A program made the position numbers and the translations under genes. From assembly GCF_002105155.1 (NCBI RefSeq), contig NW_019028995.1:558001-622000 (forward strand): DNA of 64,000 nucleotides, read 5' to 3'. The stretch comes from Lobosporangium transversale (lineage: Eukaryota > Mortierellomycota > Mortierellomycetes > Mortierellales > Mortierellaceae). Under the pieces are notes generated by a model. The model was not told the DNA's origin. It saw only the letters and a list, made by a program, of their open reading frames with translations, and made no database searches. Shown piece by piece: positions 36,401-49,211 of this stretch. How positions within the stretch are numbered: position 1 is the first letter of the stretch; every line of letters starts with the position of its first letter.

Positions 36401-36553
36401 CCACAATCACAGCCACAGCAGCAGCAAGTCCCGATTCAGCTTCAAGGATCAGGCCGAGGACCTCAAGATCTGCTCCGACCTCGAGGTACAGAGGAAGAAA
36501 GTGATGTGAGTGATCTGCCAGGCGAGCCTCCACGGAAACGCATAAAATCCTGA
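33485..36553 (+). CDS. FAR1-type zinc-finger DNA-binding protein with long low-complexity tail
   Basis: Two exons (33485-34315, 34403-36553) give 993 residues. The FAR1/WRKY-GCM1-type domain spans the junction. It begins with EFDSLEAAQQAAERYAR and VVIVKRTTK, then LACERQGSY, CGCPWMI and HLEHNHPL, providing the expected Cys/Cys/His/His zinc ligands. FAR1 domains descend from Mutator-like transposases. Here no MULE transposase core or SWIM finger follows, only Gln-, Ser-, Pro- and Ala-rich sequence and a basic C-terminal end (PPRKRIKS) that may be a nuclear localisation signal. This suggests a domesticated nuclear regulator. The intron donor reads CAG|GCAAGT, a GC-AG intron. No GT donor nearby keeps the domain in frame. 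Targets are unknown. Confidence 0.82.
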
Positions 36554-36853
36554 GCTTTTTCAAATAGGTTTCTAGTTTATGCCCTCTCTTCATTTTTGCC
36601 TTAGAATAAACCTGTACGATAGATTGATGGGCTGGGCAGTGCTCGGATGGAATGCGCGTGAGAGCGACATCTGACAAAGCAAACTTACAATTAATTATAT
36701 GCATATATTTTCATTCCTCTCCTCTCTTCTCTCTTCTTTCTTTTTAAGACCCCATTATATTCGTCTTTTCCTCTTTTCCTCTTTTCCCCAGCCTACCTGC
36801 GAGGTGTTCCCAAAATCTCCTGTTCGTTCTCATTATTCATTCCCCATCAATAT

Positions 36854-39800
36854 ATGAATGTCATCCATGAGCACACTGGTCGCCCCTCTGACCAAGGAGA
36901 ACCACAGCATCTTCCTGTGCCAACGGGTCAGAACACACGACGGAGAAAGAGCGACCAGAACGTAACATGGCACAACTTGTTGCAGATTAATAGCAAGAAA
37001 TACTCGGCAAAGATGTGCGCGACTTGACAACAATGCATTCCTTGATTTAATCTAGGTGAATCCAATTGAAGCAACTGTCACCAAACTGCTAATGGCAACA
37101 AAGCAGTTGCTTGACGGACTGACACTGTGGGCAAATCGCAAAGCGTCAGAGGACCAGGTTTCCGACATATTTGTTCAGCTTGCGACACAATTTAACCTTG
37201 CCAGTCAATCTTTCCACGAAGTAGGCATTGATACAAGGTGGGTATTTTTAGCAGAGTCGAAAATCAGTCATCCCCTTATATTTACAGACTACCCACTTAT
37301 GCTTAATACCATTTTTTTTTTTCTACATTCGATAGCGAGCTAGCACATATTCCTGACAATTTGCGGAACTATCTGGAAACTGCTCTTGGAGAAGAACCGT
37401 CCCCTACATCATTAGACAAGTACTTACCAAAAATTAAGGAGGTCATCATCAATCTGCTCCAAGGCCTTCGCCTTAAACAAAACCTCTATCGAGAACAATA
37501 TGAAGCTAGGGCAATTCGACTACAAACTCCGCCGCCACAACAGCCGCCACCTCCACCTCCGCCTGGAGCCACAACAACAGCTGCTGCATCGACATCAAAC
37601 GCTCACAGGACAAGAATCAGCGTCACTCAACCCAAGCAGCAGCCTCAGATTGGGATGGGAAGACCTATAGAACCGCCTTCAACATTGCAGCTAGAAGGAA
37701 AAGGCTCAGACTATCGTTATTTTTCAGCTTCCGATCAGAATCAACCCGTCTCCACTATTGCAGCTGCAGCTCCTTCACCTACTTTAACGCTCACTGTACC
37801 GCCTAGTTCTCAACAACGCATGAATGAACATTCACATGCGGAAACCTTGGCCTCGCTTCGCAAAAGCGATGCCATTACTCGACGTGCCTCTTCTAGACGC
37901 CAATCGCAGCGGTTTTCAAGATTGGTAGAAGAAAATACACCAGCGCCTCCTATGCCACGTCGACAGCATCCCGTATCGGACTCGAATATGATGGCCACAT
38001 ATCCCACTTACGCAAACTCTATGAACGTTCCTATGGCACCCTCTCCACTTGCAGACCCTCGCCTAGCTATACTACAGAGCCAAATGTCAATCTTACCAAC
38101 GCCTACAATTGATCAGTTCCCAGCAATCCCTGGATTCTTGAACCCAAATGTGGAGGCGAATATGAGTAACATGGGCCTTATGTCTCTGGCTCCTGAACCA
38201 TTAGGGCCATCATCTTCAGGGGAAACCAATCATCATCCTCACCCTGCAATGCCGTTCACACCAAGTGCGCCTGATGCTCCTAAATTATCTGACGTGCCTC
38301 ATACCCCAACAGAGCCCTTATCAACCATGGTTAGTCCTTCTGAAGAAATTACCATTCCAGAGCCTGTATTGTCAAAAGATTTGAAGCCAGCTCGTAAGTT
38401 ACTACAAATAATCGGTTTACATCCATACCTATAGGCATGAAGATGATAATGTACAGATTAATGATTTTTGATCATTATATTATATTCTCTAGCCATAGAA
38501 CCAGAAGAGACTGGCCTCACGCTCTTCCTTCAGGTTGGGAAGAGTGTCAAGAAGGCCAAACTCGAAGAAGAACTCACACATTCAGGACTGAGAATGCTTT
38601 TCATGGAAAAGTTTCAATACAATCCCGGACAGGATGATTTCCCCGCCATTTACGTTAAAGACCCTCAAACCAACATTCATTACGAGCTAGAGTCCTTAGC
38701 TGACGTAAAACAAAACGCATTCCTGTCATTAAACGTTGATGGTAAGTGATAAAAAAAAATGAAAAGATAAAATTAAAGCGTATTATACTTTGGAAAACAA
38801 ACTGTAGGCTGTACTAACATGAAAACTCTTTGAATTAGATCTGGAGAATATTCAGCGAAAAATGGACCAGGGCTTTGCAGCTCTTGCAAAGGAGCTACAT
38901 GACATCAAAAAAACACAAGAGGCCATGGAGCAGGCACGCCAAAAGGCAGCAGCAGCGGCCGCATCTGCTGCTGCTGCTGCCGCGATCAACAATACACTTG
39001 ATCGAAACCTGCCCCCAAGTGGATCTGATAATAATTCTCAGATGTTCCGCTCTTTAGTTAATAAAGCCATTACCAAGAATAAGGGCGACATGTCAACACC
39101 CAGCTCCGAGCAGTTAAATAAGATCAAGGCTGTGGATCTCAGGCCATACTACGATGAAATACAAACATTGCGAAGGGATCTTGGAGTTGTTCGACAACTC
39201 TATACAGAACTCCAGAACGAAACAAAATCCACACTTGGAAGCCTAGCAAGTTATACAAGCCAACTGCGTAAGCACGCGCAGGAGTCTCCAGTATCCTCGA
39301 GACAGTTTATTGAGTCTGGAAAAATCAAATTAGACAAAAAATCGGAAGATCTGACCAATAAGATCGAAGACCTTCAGGATGTTGTGGAAGACATGAAAAT
39401 CAACATCGTACAGAGACGTGGACGGCCGAGTGACAGCTCGATGGTGTTCGTAGATAAGCAGTGTGAGGAGATTGAAAAAGACATCGTGAAGCTCTCAGAC
39501 TATATACATACGTTAAGGCCTTCTTGGAAGAAAACATGGGAAGCCGAGCTGCAAACGATTGTAAAAGAGCAAATGTTTTTGAAGGAGCAAGAGGCATTGC
39601 TGGAGGATATCAAAGAAGATAGGATATCTTTACTCCAAACGCTAGATAATCTGAAGAAGGTTATGGCGCTTCAGGCTAGAAATAGCATTAGCGGTAATGG
39701 AAATGGGGGCATTGTGTTCCAACCTGCGCCTTTAGATGAAAACTTTGAAGGGCTAAAGACAGTTATGGAAGAAGTTAAATTAATTGAACCCGACTCGGAA

Positions 39801-40088
39801 AAGCGTCTGAAGGCAATGGCGCAGATGGAGAAGCTGAGACATATTGAGCTATCCAATAAGATTGATGAGTTTGAGCAGGAATTGACAACATTTGTTGGGG
39901 CCAGCAAGTTGAGAAAGACAGGTGGAGCAATGGAAATTGAGCGGCAGAGACAACAAAGGGACCATGAGAATTTGAAAGCAATGTTCAGCAAGGATAAAGC
40001 AGAAGGGGTTGATAATGCAGTGCCCGGGATCATTAAAGGTAGCACTGCTGTCGAGGCTATTGAGGAGAAAGTGGAAGATGACAGTTAA
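36854..40088 (+). CDS. BUD6: Bud6/Aip3 actin-interacting polarity protein
   Basis: Five exons (36854-36961, 37056-37237, 37336-38393, 38493-38741, 38839-40088) join in frame to 948 residues. The N-terminal region IEATVTKLLMATKQLLDGL with WANRKAS and the following ELAHIPDNLRNYLE are the conserved Bud6 N-domain. A Pro/Ser-rich linker (about 190-440) follows. The C-terminal AIP3 domain starts at ETGLTLFLQVGKSVKKAK and continues through DDLENIQRKMDQGF into a long coiled-coil rod. Yeast Bud6 binds actin monomers and the formin Bni1 and promotes actin-cable assembly at growth sites; a role at the hyphal tip would be expected here. A polyalanine stretch near 38950-38985 interrupts the coiled coil. 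The start at 36854 is chosen by splice phase. Confidence 0.9.
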
Positions 40089-41539
40089 ACGATGCGTCTG
40101 CATTCTTTAATTAAAAATGTAAACGTCCTTGAAGTTTGTAGGATTTGGTATTTATTAAGAAATAGAAATAGGCGGTAATGGGATAATAGAAAAAGCTGTC
40201 ACCACTAAACCCTTTGTTATATACCTTCATTATTGTTATCATCTCTACTCCGTTCACCCCCTACCATGTCGATTCTAAGGACTACTTTCGGTTTGGTGGG
40301 TGGATGTATCTAGGCATCTAGAGCTAGCGTGCATGGGTTTGTGGTCGTTTGCTGCACATTCAAACAAACTAGTAGCTCCACTGGTCATTTGTTGCACTCC
40401 ACCGATCTGTCCGTTCTGCTACTGCTAGTCTGTAATAATGTACCGAATAAAGTCTCAATGGTTTGTATATCAGCTTTAGCCACAATAGACGCCAACACCC
40501 CCATATCGGAAAAAAAAAAAAAAAAAAAAAAAAATCTATATCAAATGTAGAAAAACCTAAACATGGCGCCAAAACGAGATACAAGTAATCTCCGACATTT
40601 TCTGGTCAAGTTGCCTTGAAATGGTCAACATCATGCAGCTATCATGAATAGAGAATATATTAGGGTCATAGAGTAATGTGTAGCAATCACAAGGACAAGA
40701 ACAACTGATGGCGTACAAGTTATGGGTATTCTCAAAGACTTTCTCGATCCCCTGTATCTCATCTGCCTTCTCTCCGACTCATTTCTATCTTATAACCTTG
40801 GCGTCATAAACCGATATCTCCTGCATAAGATACTAGAAATCAAGTCTTTCCTTTGGAGAGACAATGAAAGGCAATACAAGTCTGGAAGATATACGGTTAA
40901 TAACACAATCAAAATACGCCTGAAATGTAAAGCTTCTTGATATGAATAGTCTACTAGACATTGTATAGTTTTACAAATCGCAAAATTATTGGGGATTTCA
41001 AACTTGGCTATTGACACATCAGAAATGCGACTCCAGAAATGACGGATTTCGAGTATCCCTTGGCGGATTTCACAACCCAAAAGAAATAAATTGAGGGACC
41101 TACCCCTTCTTCAAGCTGGATGCGAAGATCCAGGGAGAGTGTTTAAAAAAATAATAATAATAAAATATCTTATTTCGAGCAAATAGACGGCGTATTTGAA
41201 AATACTTCTGACAGCCCTCGAGCTGGTGTATTTGATGTGGCAAATAAACTTTTCCAAATTTTATATGGTCACGAGCCACAAATTTTGTAGTGTTTTAAGG
41301 ATTTTTGGTAACGCAGTTTGAGCTAAAGTTATGCTGATGTCTAATCCAGAGAGCGGACGCGTATTAGAGTCCACGCAATTCCTTTGACACGCTCTGCTTT
41401 ATTTTTTTGCATGCAAACGCGGCAAAACCAAACTTTTAATTCATCTCTTTACGCACCTGTCCCTTTTCTTTATTCCTACTCTTTATACACAACCACATAA
41501 TAGACTAGTACATAGAAAGAGCAAAATTCACATTCAACC
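40089..41539. other. Spacer between Bud6 and proteasome alpha7
   Basis: About 1.45 kb. It has an A24 tract near 40510 and short ORFs in AT-rich DNA, none convincing. A palindrome-rich, unusually structured segment at about 40980-41340 may be an old transposon relic, but I found no coding remnant or terminal repeats. Confidence 0.4.
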
Positions 41540-43018
41540 ATGAGTTCCATTGGCACAGGGGTAATGGAGACATGTAAACAGAGTGCACAAAATTGCAAAA
41601 AAAAAAAAAAAAGGAAAACCCCCTGCATCATATCTAATGCAGTTTCAGTGAACATCTCTCTCTTTTTTTTTTTTTTTTTTTTTTTTTTTATTTTTTTTCT
41701 ATCTATCTATCCTACAGTACGATGTATCTGTTTCAACATATTCGCCGGATGGCCGAGTCTTTCAAGTCGAATATGCTGGCAAAGCTGTCGAGAACAGCGG
41801 GTAGGCTTTTTTTTCTTTTTCTCTACTTCTTCAACAACCGCTCACGGTATCAACTCACGAACCTGTCTCACTAAATATATCTTTTTTAACACCATAAGAA
41901 CTGCAATCGGTATCCGTGTCAAAGATGGTGTTGTTTTGGCAGTGGAGAAACTGATTCAATCCAAACTCCTTGTTCCTGGCGCCAATCGTCGTATCCAGAA
42001 CGTGGATCGTCACATCGGAATTGTAAGTTTCTTTTTATTATTAATGTTATTACCGTTAAGCGAGTATATAAAATGGTCTTATCGAGCGAAAAAAGAAGGT
42101 TTTTTTTACACATAGCGAATTATTGATTAAGATTGAAAATATTCCTTTTTCTTTGTCGCAATTAATGAATAGGCCACTGCTGGTCTCTTGGCAGATGGAC
42201 GTCATATTGTCAAGCGTGCTCGTGAGGAAGCACAAGCATGGAGAGACATCTACAAACGTCCCATTAACGGGCCCGTAAGCGCTAATGGAGTTTTTTTTTC
42301 CTGGAATAAGATGTTACATTTTCAAAATAAATTAGTAGTTCTGATTATATATATATATATATATATAGGACATTGCAATGCGTGTAGGCGATTACGTTGC
42401 CGCATATACCTTGTACTCAAGCGTGCGCCCCTTTGGAAGCAGCACAATCATTGCAACAATGGATAATACTGGACCAAAGCTTTACATGGTGGAACCTTCA
42501 GGTCTTTACTGGGTACGTTCCTTTTATTATAATTATTCAGATTGCATTATTGTATTCATCTGTTGGCCTCATCTTCACTTTCTAACTCCTTCTTTTTTTC
42601 GCTGTTGTTGTTTATGCTTATGAAATTGAATTGTAGGGTTATCACGGAACAGCTATTGGAAAGGGTCGCCAGGTTGCCAAGACCGAAATTGAGAAGCTGA
42701 ATCTTGAAGAAATGACTTGTCGTGAGGCTGTGAAGCATGCTGCACGTATCATTTATAATGTGCATGGTGACGCAAAAGACAAGGTGTTTGAGCTTGAGCT
42801 GAGCTGGGTTTGCGAAGAATCTAAAGGTCTGCACCAATTTGTGCCTAAAGAGATTGCGGATGAGGCTGAGCAGTTGGCAAAGGTACTTTATGATTTTATC
42901 CGCTTTTCTTTTATGGCAAACATCCTAGATGTCTACTTTACTCATTTTACGCTTTTTTCTTGACTTCCTCGTGATATAGGCCGCCCTAGACGATGACGAC
43001 GACATGGATGAAGATTAA
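41540..43018 (+). CDS. PRE10: 20S proteasome subunit alpha-7 (PSMA3/Pre10 type)
   Basis: Seven exons (41540-41560, 41718-41800, 41899-42022, 42173-42274, 42369-42512, 42637-42882, 42980-43018) join in frame to 252 residues. The first exon codes only MSSIGTG. The next begins [20 protein letters not shown], the proteasome alpha signature. [12 protein letters not shown], the VDRHIGI region, [12 protein letters not shown] and [17 protein letters not shown] identify the alpha-7/PSMA3 type. The C-terminal tail is acidic (DDDDDMDED). Alpha subunits are non-catalytic and form the gated outer ring of the 20S core. Intron 1 contains both an A15 and a T27 tract; intron 4 contains an (AT)n run directly before its acceptor. 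AATAAA-like signal near 43130. Confidence 0.95.
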
Positions 43019-43634
43019 ACAGACCGTGCTTTGTGGGGAAACACCGAAAAGAAAAAGAAAAAGAAAAAAAAACCCCTGAAAGTGCATGGATAGCATGAGA
43101 AAGAACAGTTTCGTTGTATCCAGATGGCTAATAAATTTTAAAAGTATCATTTTCATAACACATATACGTTTTTAAAAGATATTTTGTACGCCCCTCAATT
43201 CGATATAAATGATTGTGGCGTCAAAAATGGATAGAAAATTAATTACTGTGAGTTAATTGAGACTTCCTTTTTCTCTCAATAATTCAGCAAAATGGCAAGT
43301 AATTACTTCAGATGTAAATCCGCCTTGTCTATCGCCTGCATCCATCCAGTCAACCAAACAATCATCCATCCAACCATTTGTTCACGATATTAGTATTGGA
43401 CTATTAATGAAATCGGCATCTCATACTATTCACTTTTATATTCTTTTTTCAGCATTGATCGTTTTTAAAGATTTGGAATGTGGCTGGCTGGGTGATCAGA
43501 TTCATTATTAAAAAAAGGGCATTGACTATAAGCTCAACAGGAAGGATCTTTAAAGCACTCTTTGTCGCCACGACTCGTATTTATATTACAGACGCATTTA
43601 TTAACCAGGAATAATACATCACTTGATAAAATAG

Positions 43635-44202
43635 TCCAAGAAGGCCAAATCTGCCCCAAAGGTTCAGGAGAACATCTCGCTCGGTCCCCAGGTCCGTGGT
43701 GACGAGGAAGTTTTTGGTGTTGCTCATATCTTCGCCTCGTTCAACGATACCTTTGTCCATATCACAGATTTGACTGGTCGTGAAACTATTTCCCGTGTGA
43801 CTGGAGGGATGAAGGTCAAGGCTGACCGTGATGAGGCCTCACCTTATGCTGCCATGTTAGCTGCTCAGGATGTTGCTGCCAAGTGCAAGGAAGTCGGAGT
43901 CACTGCTCTCCACATCAAGCTCCGTGCCACCGGTGGTAACCGCTCCAAGACACCTGGTCCTGGTGCCCAAGCTGCTCTTCGTGCTCTCGCTCGTGCTGGC
44001 ATGAAGATTGGTCGTATCGGTAAGCAATATAAATAAAATCTACATGTCGGACGTCCATTTGTTTGTTTTTGAGTCCTCTTTTTAGTACTCAAAAATAACT
44101 TATGCACCTCCTTCCTCTATAAATTCTCAACCAATTTATAGAGGATGTCACCCCTACTCCCACCGATTCCACTCGCAAGAAGGGTGGTCGTCGTGGTCGT
44201 CG

Positions 44203-44209
<7 letters not shown>
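43635..44209 (+). CDS. RPS14: 40S ribosomal protein S14 (uS11); first exon not resolved
   Basis: Two exons (43635-44019, 44142-44209) encode nearly the whole protein: [72 protein letters not shown], and after the last intron [19 protein letters not shown]. uS11 sits on the small-subunit platform near the mRNA exit and is needed for 18S rRNA 3' maturation. The acceptor at 43634 is phase 0 and is preceded by an in-frame stop, so a 5' exon supplies the start. The ATG at 43292-43294 (ATGGCA, then AGTAATT) is a likely source, but its obvious donor is one base out of phase; a missed micro-exon would explain this. The upstream intron or introns span about 340 bases, as is common in ribosomal protein genes. 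Confidence 0.92.
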
Positions 44210-44234
<25 letters not shown>

Positions 44235-44623
44235 GGTCAAAAGGAAAAGATCTCTTTTTCTCTTTTTTTTTTACATTCTGGTCGGGAGAAAAAAAATGTT
44301 TTGGCAACGAGAGTCTTGTGGCCTTTCCTCCTTCGCTCCTAGCTTTTGCCCGAATTTATATAATTTTTTTTGTCAGGAGTTGATTCAAGAGAATTGGATT
44401 TTGTTCAAGGAACTTGCAAGCTGTAGGAGTCTTCTTATATTCAAGGTCTTTAAATTAAATCGTCAGCCAAAACACATGAGACAGATACCCCTCTTTACAC
44501 TATACAAAACTTCCATGTTTAAAAATGTACTATGATTTTATTTTATTTTTCTCTTTGTGCTGTTGATACTGCGTTCATTTTCAGAAAAGAGGGAGAAAAG
44601 AAAAAGTGAAACAGCAAGATAGT
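44210..44623. other. 3' spacer of convergent RPS14 and CCCH genes
   Basis: About 410 bases. An A25 tract follows directly on the S14 stop. No other gene is seen. Confidence 0.6.
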
Positions 44624-45251
44624 CTATTCAGTGATGGTTAGAGACAAAAAGTTCATGGATTCTATTTCATCATTGTGCTTGTCCAGACTTGAAGTCGTCA
44701 ACGCTCTCTTTAATTTGATAATCGTGTCTGCTTCTGATGAAGCGATCGTGTCATCATCCATCAAGAATTGAACCTGATCTTCTGCATCATGTGGGAAGGG
44801 GCAAAATGGATCGGGCGTACTGCTCCCTCCTTTATAATATGGCCTTTGCATTTGAAGCTTGTCTCCAGTCCCTGGACTGAGATTAACTGAAGATAGTGCC
44901 GCCGCATCTTCAAAAGCTCCATGAGGTATATCTATGATAATAAGTGGAAAGAAATGATGATAATTAGACTCGACACGGTTCATGATACGGAAGGGAGGGG
45001 AAAAAATGTATGAAGTAAAGGAGTATACCAGAAGATGAGGTGCCAAAGTTGAGATAAAAATCTTCCTTCTTTTGCAACCCCAAGTCAGAGGACGGAAGTT
45101 TACTGGAGAGGATAGCATCAACAGTATCTTCCTGTCTGCTCTCTCGTCGCTGCCTCTCGTTTGTTGTCAGTAAATCATTTAAAGATGAGGGCAAAAACCC
45201 CTGGTCCATGTTCATATCGTCTTCAGAATCAGAGTAATCAGTCTCGGCTGC

Positions 45252-45297
<46 letters not shown>

Positions 45298-47054
45298 TGT
45301 AATACTCCTGCATAACTGCCGCGTCGCCGCATGGCTTCTCCGCCAGCAACGCTTTCTCCGTTACTACTGATGTAAAGGTCATGTAACTCTGGGATCGAAT
45401 GTAATCTTAAAGGCGACGGTGACGAGGATACACTTGACATATCCGTTGACTCACACGAAACTGACAAGAATAGAGCCTTGTTACCAGGTTGATAAAATGG
45501 AGATGTTGGTAATGCTGCAGATGTTGCAACTGCGTTCCCAGTATCATTTAATAAAGGTGTTAACCGGAATATGTTCGGTAATGATCGCTGGCGGATAGGC
45601 AAAGGTGCTGCTAGATGCTGTCGAACGCGACTTTCGAAAGGATTTAGGGGGTTTGCGCCTGAGGTGCGGTCGCTACTGTGATCTTGACAAGAAAACTCGT
45701 CTTCGGAGAATGGAGAGCCGCTGTTCCCAAGCATATCCTGAGGTGTATTCATGTAAAATGTGCCTCTTAGATTTTCCGATGTTGTAGGTTTCGAAAACCC
45801 TATCCCCCCTCCTCCTCCCTGCTGGCTAGAAGATCGTCCCAAAGTAAATTCAACATTATTGCTATTTAGTTGTAAGACGTGCTGTTGTTGATATTGCAGT
45901 GGATGAAAATGGTGCTGTTGGTGAGGCAGCGTCCTGCGAGGCGGAGAAAGAAGTTCAGGTGGTGATGACCATACATTATTGTTGAGAATAGCACCACTAG
46001 ATGCTCTCCTCTCAAGTCGTGATCGGTTTCCCAAGTTATAAGTTACATTGGCAGTACTATTGCTGTTTGTTCCACCCGGAAAGAGTGCAGATGACTTACG
46101 ATCCAGCGCCAAGAATGAATGTGACAGAGAGCATTTGGCCCCAAACTTGCAGTTGCCTTTCAGGAAGTATTTACAGACATAATTCTCAGACATCGGATCC
46201 CTACTATGAGAAAACAAGCAATTCTTGCCTGCAGTGCATGCTCCACTTTTGAAGAATTTACATGGGATGTGCTGTAGATTTGATGCTATAATAGATGGAC
46301 GAAAAGCATCAACAACATGGTCCGTGCTCATATTCGTGGTAAACAAAAGCCAAAGTGGCAAGGCCACAGGTGCATACCTTTAGAAGATTGTGATAATGCG
46401 GTTGTTTGCCTGGAAAAGGGTAGGACTGGGGCACGGGCATCCATAGGCCATTGTAGGGGTCGTTTGATAGTGTTGTTCATCCCATAGTTGTTGTGGGGGC
46501 TGAGCGAGCGGACCATCGCTCCTGAAGGGGTGATTGGAGGAGAGGCAATTCGGAACAAATCCATCCGTGAAGTGGGAGGGCCTCTGTTGAAGTCGTTCCA
46601 GCGATTATTGTCAAACCCTCCTGTTAAATCCTCCTGGTTTAAGTTATGGAAATACTGTCCATGCGCACCGATAGGCAAGTCTAACAAAGACGACGGTATG
46701 GATGGGCTCATTATTCCTTGTCCATCCTCAAGACCCTGAAATTGTGCATGCTGGTTCTGATTCTGTTGATGCTGTTGCTGCTGCTGTTGTATAAAATTTA
46801 TCTGATTATGCATATTATGAGGCTCAAGTTGGATTTGCTGTTGCTGATGCGGAGGGTAGACAGAGCCGAATGGCTGGCTCATTGCAGTTTGGCTGACAGT
46901 CGATTGACCAGGATAATTACTAGTAAAAGGTCAAGTTATTCAAGAACTTTTTTTAGCAACGCCATCGTCGTGTAAAAATCCCACAAATGAATAAATTATT
47001 GTGCTCTTCTCGAACATATTACAAACTCCTCTCCATCTTTTCTTACTCTTTCTT

Positions 47055-47085
<31 letters not shown>

Positions 47086-47926
47086 GCCTTCTAGAACAAT
47101 TGTTAGAGCTTTTTGTCCTCCTCAGGGGTGATAAATACCAAAAGGCAACACGATACATGGATGGAATAACAGGAGTCATGGAAAAAGGGGTGATTGGTGA
47201 AGAAATAGTATGACACTTTTTGTGAACGACAAAATAAGAAGCAAGGGCGCCAACAGTCAACTCAACATTGACATAAAATACCCATGGAACCCGGCCCAGG
47301 GTTCTGTTGAAAGACTCTGGGCTGAGCTTCCACACCATAACCGCTTACTTTGAGTCCTAATGTGGATAACTCGTTGCAAAGATACAGAGTGCAGAATGAT
47401 GGACTGCTCTTTCTAAACGTCGCACCACACTCACTGTGACCGTACTCATTTTGAATAAACCTCCGCCCCCTTTCGCCCAGTTGCAGGTCCTGCGACGCAT
47501 ACATGAGCTAATGGCTTTTTTTTTACCCACATGCTCTTGTCATTTTGTCTACCAGGTTACTTTATCTATCTAAATGACTCTTCTTTACCTCGGCAATGGC
47601 GGAAAATCACCAACAGCCCACGGGGACTCTGACTTCTCTTGAGGTATAACAGAACATTGCTGCTGTAATTGCAAATGCGCTTGAAGCTGTTGCTCCTGCA
47701 AATGCATTTGAAATGAGTTTTGGGAGGACTTATTCAAAGACTGAAACTGTATATCCAAAGTTTGTTGCTGTTGCTGTCGCTGGTGTTGATGTTGTTGCTG
47801 GCACTGGATTTGTTGAAATTGATGTTGCTGTTCAGATGTGTGGTTGATGTGGTTGGTATGAAGGTCTGTTTGAGACTGGCGAAGCACTGCTGAGGCGCCA
47901 TTGGCTGGCTGTTGGAGTGCCAGCAT
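44624..47926 (-). CDS. CCCH-type zinc finger protein (Lee1/Cps3-like)
   Basis: Four exons on the minus strand (47926-47589, 46919-46378, 46285-45029, 44931-44624) give 814 residues. The first two exons code a Gln-rich region. Exon 3 opens with two tandem zinc fingers of the form C-x7-C-x5-C-x3-H (IPCKFFKSGACTAGKNCLFSH without its last residue, then VCKYFLKGNCKFGAKC). This pair resembles the fungal Lee1/Cps3 group, thought to bind RNA. A Gln run encoded by CAG/CAA codons lies at about 45252-45299. The acidic C-terminus reads QVQFLMDDDTIASS. Intron 1 is 669 nt, by far the longest in the window. The MALPLW reading upstream of exon 3 is intron sequence. The target RNA is unknown. Confidence 0.85.
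45252..45299 (-). repeat. CAG/CAA repeat coding a glutamine tract
   Basis: On the plus strand this is a run of CTG/TTG trinucleotides. It encodes about 16 consecutive glutamines in the CCCH protein. The mixed CAG/CAA codons give some stability against slippage. Confidence 0.9.
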
Positions 47927-48281
47927 GGCTCTTTTTTTTTTTTTTTTTTTTTTTTGATTGGAAGGATAAGAAACAGTAAGAATAGGAAGAGTTGTCGATA
48001 TTATAAGGATATATGCAGATAAAATAAAGTCTATACTGTTTATTGTAATGATGAAAGTTACTTGCTGGTTATTGAGTATTAGTTATTCTGATGATGGACC
48101 TAGGGCAATGGTGGAGTAAAGCTTAATCAATGAGAACAACAAAAGATGAGACTAACCAACAGGGAAATAGAAAGTCAAAGTCAAAGAAGAAAAAGTAGAA
48201 TAAACGAAAGAAATAGAAAAGGAAAGAGAGAGGATGAGAGGTAGAAAGAGGAGAAGAAAGGGAGAAAAGGGAAAAGGAGCA

Positions 48282-48316
<35 letters not shown>

Positions 48317-49211
48317 GGAATTGGCTCAAGGTCAAAGTAAGCGCGATATTAAACTCTTTTTAAAGACGGAGGTGGTTTTTTGTCCCTTGGAAAAGCAATG
48401 CTGATATTGACATTGGGCAGGTCGCCAGTTTTTGATAGAAGCAGAAATTTGGAAGCGAGAAAGTAGAAAGCGAATGGGAGAGGACTGAACATTACATTTC
48501 AGGCATTTTTGGAAAAGAGGGGGGAAGAGAAGATTGAAAGAGTTTCCATGCAACTGCTCATTCTTACTATCTATTCTTCCATATATAAACGTTTCTTCTC
48601 GCCTTGATACAGGATCCATGTTTCTATTTGAGTCCTAAACTCCTATCCTTCTTCATTTGTTATCCTGGCCTGCAAGGACGCTCTGAAATATGGTTTTTAT
48701 ATTAGCTGTAGCCACAAGCCTGATCGAAGAAGTGTTTGTGAGACAACATTTGTGGATAATATCTGGATGAATGATGCATTAATGTCAATGCTTATGCTGA
48801 ATGTATTTTTGTGGCCAAGGGAGAGGGGAAGGAAAGGGGGTCAAAGAAGAGGATACGCGACGTGGGACGCTGTTGTATGAGCATGAATTTATTTGGCCTC
48901 GTTATTCCCCAAAATAAATCAAAACTAAAATGATCACTTAGACCTCTCGCGAGGCATATTCGAGACGAGTCCTGACGATAGCTGTCAACTATCACAGAGG
49001 ATAAAGAGCCAATAAGAACTAAATAGAACCAAACGGGGGTGGTGTTCCCAATGGATTCATTGTTGGCCAGATCAAAACAAGGGTGTTGTTCGGAAAGAAG
49101 TGGCAATTGAAGTTTATCTAAATCCCCCTTTTTGAAAATACGGCCAATGGCCATCGTTAAATATTATCAACGAACCATCCATCAAGAACGCCTTTGGATA
49201 GGATATAATTA
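47927..49211. other. Spacer between CCCH and PQ-loop genes
   Basis: About 1.3 kb. It has a T23 tract just upstream of the CCCH start, purine-rich DNA at 48160-48320 with eight or nine GAAA units at about 48284-48316, and no credible ORF. Confidence 0.5.

Noticed and set aside
40980-41340. Possible transposon end with structured AT-rich DNA
   Set aside because: No terminal inverted repeats, duplication or coding remnant could be found.
46286-46367. N-terminal extension MALPLWLL... before the CCCH fingers
   Set aside because: This stretch is intron; the exon 2/3 join at 46378/46285 keeps the frame from the Gln-rich exon.
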